Shown in pieces: positions 6,347-9,520 of a stretch of DNA of 9,520 nucleotides (position 1 is the first letter of the stretch; every line of letters starts with the position of its first letter). The position numbers and the translations under genes were made by a program. This DNA comes from Phycisphaerales bacterium (GTDB taxonomy: Bacteria > Planctomycetota > Phycisphaerae > Phycisphaerales > UBA1924): positions 1-9,520 of the forward strand of contig JAIEQQ010000423.1 in NCBI GenBank assembly GCA_019747615.1, written 5' to 3'. Under the pieces are notes generated by a model. It was not told where the DNA came from. It did not search any database and saw nothing but the letters and a program-made list of their open reading frames with translations.

Positions 6347-7404
6347 GCGCCCGCTCTTCCGGTGATGGCGGAGCGCCCGGCGCACCGGCTTCCGGCGCGC
6401 CCGGCATCGTCGTGCCCGCCCGACCTTTGGCCATTCACCTCTCGCCCGCTACGCCGATGAGCCACCCAGAACTTCGCCCACAGAACGACCCGGCCCCGCA
6501 CGCGCACGCCCTGGCACCCGAGGTGCTCGCCCCCGCCGCGATCGTTGATGAGTATCTTCGGCTGCTCGTTGAGGGGCTGGATTTTCCGACCAATCTGCGC
6601 GACGCGATCGCCTATGGCCTCTATGGCGGCGGCAAGCGCCTCCGCCCGCTGCTGGCCTGGTGGTCCGCCGCCGCCGTCAGCGGCAAGACCGGCCCGCGCG
6701 CCGGCGAGGCCAGCCTCCCCGCGGGCGCCGCGGTTGAACTCGTCCACGCTTTCTCGCTCGTTCACGATGACCTGCCGGCGATGGATGACGACGACATCCG
6801 GCGCGGGCGTCCGACGCTCCATCGCGCCACCAGCGAGGCGATGGCGATCCTCGCCGGCGATGCGATGCTCAACCTCGCGTACGCGCATCTGGCCAAGGTC
6901 ATCGCTCAACCGGCGCTGCTCGGCACGCTCGTCTCCGAGCTTGCTCTGGGCACCAGCGGCATGATCGCCGGCCAGGTCTACGACACGCTGGGTGGCTTCA
7001 CGCCGGCGATGTCCGGTGAAGACAAGCTCATCACCATCCACACCAACAAGACCGGTGCCCTGCTGCGTGCGAGCTGCCGCATGGGTGCGCTGTGCGCGAT
7101 GGGGCCGAATCCTGACGAGCGAGTGCTCAAGACGATCACGACCTACAGCGACGCCATTGGTCTGATGTTCCAGATCGTTGACGACATCATCGATGTCACG
7201 CAGCCGCCGGAGCACGCTGGAAAGAAGACCGGCAAGGACATCGAAGCCGGGAAGCTGACCTATCCCGGCGTGCTGGGCTTGGACGCCTCGAACGCTCGCG
7301 TCGAGGATCTGCGCCGAATCTCGCTCGACGCCGCGGCGTCCCTCGGCCCGGCCGCCCAGCCGCTAGCGCAGATCGCCGAGTACATGGCGGTGCGGACCAA
7401 GTAA
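6343..7404 (+). CDS. ispA: Short-chain polyprenyl diphosphate synthase (FPP synthase-like)
   Basis: It condenses isopentenyl diphosphate with allylic diphosphates in the isoprenoid pathway. From GTG 6343 it is 353 aa. The trans-isoprenyl synthase motifs are intact: GGGKRLRP (after YGLY); first Asp-rich motif DDLPAMD at 142-148 within HAFSLVHDDLPAMDDDD; IHTNKTGALLRAS; second Asp-rich motif DDIID at 280-284; and KTGKDIEAGKLTYP. The two-residue spacing D-D-x4-D and the aromatic Phe five positions before the first Asp are typical of bacterial FPP synthases (C15), but GGPP synthase cannot be excluded. The first 38 residues (Gly/Ala/Pro/Ser-rich) do not look like the family; ATG 6457 would give a 315-aa protein closer to normal length. 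The AGGAGG before the GTG and the overlap with the EIIA stop favour the longer form. dxs follows 371 bp downstream in the same direction. Confidence 0.93.
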   Translation: MSARSSGDGGAPGAPASGAPGIVVPARPLAIHLSPATPMSHPELRPQNDPAPHAHALAPEVLAPAAIVDEYLRLLVEGLDFPTNLRDAIAYGLYGGGKRLRPLLAWWSAAAVSGKTGPRAGEASLPAGAAVELVHAFSLVHDDLPAMDDDDIRRGRPTLHRATSEAMAILAGDAMLNLAYAHLAKVIAQPALLGTLVSELALGTSGMIAGQVYDTLGGFTPAMSGEDKLITIHTNKTGALLRASCRMGALCAMGPNPDERVLKTITTYSDAIGLMFQIVDDIIDVTQPPEHAGKKTGKDIEAGKLTYPGVLGLDASNARVEDLRRISLDAAASLGPAAQPLAQIAEYMAVRTK

Positions 7405-7415
7405 GTGCTTACTTG
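7398..7415. repeat. Inverted repeat across the polyprenyl synthase stop codon
   Basis: CAAGTAAG (7398-7405) and CTTACTTG (7408-7415) are perfect reverse complements separated by TG. The TAA stop (7402-7404) lies in the left arm. With so short a loop it looks more like a protein-binding site or a compact mRNA 3' hairpin than an intrinsic terminator; no T-run follows. Confidence 0.45.
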
Positions 7416-7775
7416 TGCCGGTGTGATGCTTGGGCGCTCTTAAAGCGCGGGGGTGCCACCATCGCCATCGGACCATGTGGTGATGGACCGGGAACCGGCG
7501 ATTCTCGGGTTCATTCGCACAAACCGTTCTCGGAGAACGTCTTGGTGCTCGTTGAATCCGAGATCTCGCGTGTGCGAACAGGCTTCGAACGCTGAGTTGT
7601 TTCTGCCTGTCAAAGACTTCGCGCGATTCGAACAATGGCTATGCTTTCTGCTTCGCGATCGGGCAGGGATTTGCCGCCCCTACCTCCCCTCCCCCCGGCG
7701 CGAAGAGTTCCGACTCGAAACGTTCGATTTGTTTCAGAATTTGTTGAAATCCTCCTCTTGGAGCCGGTCTGTCTT
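7405..7775 (+). promoter_or_regulatory. 371-bp non-coding gap before dxs with inverted repeats; likely leader/promoter
   Basis: No convincing gene: the short frames here lack family resemblance, and base use is less GC-rich and less codon-like than the flanks. It contains TTCGCACA (7514-7521) and its reverse complement TGTGCGAA (7571-7578), enclosing a hairpin CGTTCT/AGAACG (7525-7530/7534-7539) and the palindrome CGAGATCTCG (7559-7568). TTCGAA occurs at 7584-7589 and 7627-7632, and TCGAA/TTCGA pair at 7715-7719/7723-7727. A pyrimidine-rich stretch spans about 7677-7696. TATGCT at 7640-7645 is a possible -10 without a good -35. The region probably carries the dxs promoter and a structured leader. 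It does not match a riboswitch class I know. Confidence 0.4.
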
Positions 7776-9520
7776 ATGAAACTTCTTCCGACGATCAACT
7801 CGCCCGCCGATCTCCGCAAGCTCTCGATCGACCAGCTCCCGCAGGTCGCCAGTGAGATCCGCGAGGCGATCTACGCCCAGGTCTCCAAGACCGGCGGCCA
7901 CTTAGCCCCCAATCTCGGCGTGGTCGAACTGTCCATCGCATTGCACTACGTCTTCGATTTTGGCTTTGACCGTTTGCTCTTTGACGTCGGTCACCAGTGC
8001 TACCCGCACAAGCTGCTGACCGGTCGCCTCAAGATGCTCGACGGCCTGCGCACCAGCGCGGGCATGGCCGGGTTCCCTGAGCCCCGTGAGTCCAGCTATG
8101 ACCTGTTCTCGGTCGGGCACGCCGGCACCGGCATCTCGACCGCCGTCGGCATGGCGCGCGGCGATTCGCTCAACGGCGACGGCTTTGATCCGGCCAAGGC
8201 GCCCAATGGGCGGCGCGTGGTCACCATCATCGGCGATGCCTCGATCGTCAACGGCGTCGCGATGGAAGGCCTCAACGGCGCCGGCACGCTCAAGCGCCAG
8301 TTCATGGTCATCCTCAATGACAACGGGATGAGCATCAGCAAGCCGCAGGGCGCGGTGGCTCACTACTTCGACAAGCTCCGCATCTCGAACACGTACACCG
8401 GCATGAAGGAAGCGGCCAAGGAACTCCTGGCCAGCGTCCCCGGCGGCAGCGCGATGCGTGAGGCGTATCACGTGATGGGCGAGGGCATGAAGGCCGTGTT
8501 GAACGAGGGCGCGTGGTTCGAGCACTTCGGGCTCGTGACCGTCGGCCCCGTCGATGGGCACAACCTCCCAGAGCTGATCAAGGTCTTGCAGGAAGCCAAG
8601 AACTTCGATCGCCCGATGGTCCTGCACGTCAAGACGATCAAGGGCAAGGGCCTGTCGTTCGCCGAGCGCGACGCCAGCACCTTCCACTCCCCCGCGGCGT
8701 TCACCGTGATCGGCGATCCGGATTCCAGCCGCCTGGAGAACGAGGGCTGTCGCGTCGAGATCAAGAAGGACGGGCGCTCGTTCACCGCCGCGGTTGGCGA
8801 GATCATGGTCGAGGCCATGGCCAAGGATCCCAAGATCGTCACAGCGACGGCCGCGATGCCCGACGGCACCGGCATCGCCAAGACGCTGTCGAAGTTCCCC
8901 GAGCGTTCGTTTGACACCGGCATCTGCGAGAGCCACGCGCTGGACATGATGGCGGGCATGGCCAAGACCGGCTGGAAGCCGTTCTTTGCGGTGTATGCCA
9001 CGTTCCTGCAGCGAGCGTTTGACCAGTGCTTCCAGGAAGTCAGCCTGCAGGGCTTGGCGGTTCGATTGCTGCTGGATCGCGCCGGTCTGGTCGGTGGCGA
9101 CGGCGCTGTTCACCACGGCTTCTGCGATATCGCGATCCTGCGCGTGCTGCCCAAGGCGGCGATCATGGGCGCGATGGATGAGCCGAGCCTGCGTGAGGCG
9201 GTCGAGTTCATGCGGACGTATGAGGACGGCCTCAGCAGCGTGCGCTACCCGCGCGACAGCGTGTGCGAGTGCTTCGCGACCAAGGGCGAGTGCCCGCCGT
9301 TCCAGCTCGGCAAGGCCCGCTGCCTCACGCCGCAGTTTGATCTGGGCGCACCGGGCAACAACGGCGCGGGCGTTCCGGAGGTCGCGGTGCTGGCCTTCGG
9401 CACGTGCGCGATTGACGCCGCGATCGCGGCGGAAGACGTTCGCAACGAAATCCGCACGTGCGTCTACGACGCGCGCTTCGCCAAGCCGGTGGATGCCGAT
9501 CTCATCGCGCGGCTCATCAA
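7776..9520 (+). CDS. dxs: 1-deoxy-D-xylulose-5-phosphate synthase, 3' partial
   Basis: The frame is open from ATG 7776 to the right edge (581 codons plus two bases); family members are about 620-640 aa, so perhaps 40-60 residues are missing. DXS joins pyruvate and glyceraldehyde 3-phosphate with thiamine diphosphate (ThDP), the first step of the MEP isoprenoid pathway. Signatures: TGGHLAPNLGVVEL (His42), DVGHQCYPHKLLTGR, the ThDP/metal motif G153-D154-A155 with N181-D-N183 (LNDNGMSIS), GPVDGHNL, HVKTIKGKG, TAAMPDGTG, the catalytic glutamate E385 in GICESHA, FLQRAFDQ, DRAGLVGGDGAVHHG and SVRYPRD. MKLLPTINSPADLRKLS is the normal N-terminus; GGAG at 7760-7763 lies 12 nt upstream, rather far. Oddities: GDA where most DXS have GDG, GICESHA for the usual GIAEQHA, and GHAGTGIS for GHSSTSIS. 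The pattern suggests a divergent DXS lineage, with the key acidic and histidine residues kept. Confidence 0.95.
   Translation, partial: MKLLPTINSPADLRKLSIDQLPQVASEIREAIYAQVSKTGGHLAPNLGVVELSIALHYVFDFGFDRLLFDVGHQCYPHKLLTGRLKMLDGLRTSAGMAGFPEPRESSYDLFSVGHAGTGISTAVGMARGDSLNGDGFDPAKAPNGRRVVTIIGDASIVNGVAMEGLNGAGTLKRQFMVILNDNGMSISKPQGAVAHYFDKLRISNTYTGMKEAAKELLASVPGGSAMREAYHVMGEGMKAVLNEGAWFEHFGLVTVGPVDGHNLPELIKVLQEAKNFDRPMVLHVKTIKGKGLSFAERDASTFHSPAAFTVIGDPDSSRLENEGCRVEIKKDGRSFTAAVGEIMVEAMAKDPKIVTATAAMPDGTGIAKTLSKFPERSFDTGICESHALDMMAGMAKTGWKPFFAVYATFLQRAFDQCFQEVSLQGLAVRLLLDRAGLVGGDGAVHHGFCDIAILRVLPKAAIMGAMDEPSLREAVEFMRTYEDGLSSVRYPRDSVCECFATKGECPPFQLGKARCLTPQFDLGAPGNNGAGVPEVAVLAFGTCAIDAAIAAEDVRNEIRTCVYDARFAKPVDADLIARLI

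Noticed and set aside
6313..7215. 300-codon open frame on the minus strand opposite the prenyl synthase gene
   Set aside because: The plus strand carries both Asp-rich motifs and the full synthase; the antisense frame is a high-GC artefact.
7500..7600. tRNA-like T-arm (GGGTTCATTC, TTGAATCC, TTCGAAC)
   Set aside because: No acceptor stem, D-arm or anticodon arm can be built around any of these; the T-loop also lacks the required A.
7453..7779. Possible small genes in the gap before dxs
   Set aside because: The products are of mixed composition, lack a ribosome site and family resemblance, and one runs over the dxs start in another frame.
7902..9116. 404-codon open frame on the minus strand inside dxs
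   Set aside because: DXS motifs run unbroken on the plus strand over the whole stretch; the minus-strand product is Arg/Ala/Gly-rich and has no recognisable domain.
1..9520. CRISPR arrays, insertion sequences, toxin-antitoxin pairs, phage genes or defence genes
   Set aside because: No regularly spaced repeats, transposase, integrase or terminal repeats were seen. The helicase and nuclease-like genes are convergent, not an operon, so I do not call them a defence system.

Overview
This is a GC-rich, densely coding bacterial chromosomal window with seven genes. The style of several proteins (a DinG-type helicase beginning KGRGNY-x-x-x-RRL, a divergent DXS with an HSPAAF segment, Pro/Ala-rich linkers, few clear Shine-Dalgarno sites and GTG/TTG starts) suggests a planctomycete, perhaps of the Phycisphaerae. 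That is inference from protein style, not from a marker gene. There are no rRNA or tRNA genes, insertion sequences, phage genes or CRISPR arrays, and I see no sign of an accessory island.

Layout. Positions 1-2170 (+) hold most of a DinG/XPD-like superfamily 2 DNA helicase whose N-terminus lies off the left edge. It converges with, and overlaps by 14 bp, a minus-strand gene (2157-2903) for a protein with a restriction-endonuclease-like (MmcB-like) core. Upstream of that on the minus strand is a small unrecognised protein (2972-3445). A 223-bp divergent spacer (3446-3668) with several consecutive hairpins separates these from queA (3669-4829, +), the tRNA queuosine-pathway enzyme. A GC-rich hairpin follows queA. 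Next come a secreted trypsin-like serine protease with a Pro-rich linker (4928-5785), a PTS EIIA (fructose/nitrogen type) domain protein (5888-6346), a short-chain polyprenyl diphosphate synthase (6343-7404) that overlaps the EIIA stop codon, a 371-bp non-coding gap with inverted repeats, and dxs (7776 to beyond the right edge).

Function. The right half is an isoprenoid cluster. DXS makes 1-deoxy-D-xylulose 5-phosphate, the first step of the MEP pathway, from pyruvate and glyceraldehyde 3-phosphate. The polyprenyl synthase condenses the resulting C5 units. The EIIA protein is translationally coupled to the prenyl synthase; since PTS phosphorylation reports the PEP/pyruvate state, a regulatory tie to a pyruvate-consuming pathway is an attractive but unproven idea. 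The left half is DNA repair and tRNA modification housekeeping.

I do not see an obviously new multi-gene system. The points most worth a second look are the EIIA-prenyl synthase coupling, the structured leader before queA, the DinG protein with an altered Fe-S cysteine set and a roughly 100-residue insertion, the GDA (not GDG) thiamine-diphosphate motif in DXS, and the inverted repeats between the prenyl synthase gene and dxs.
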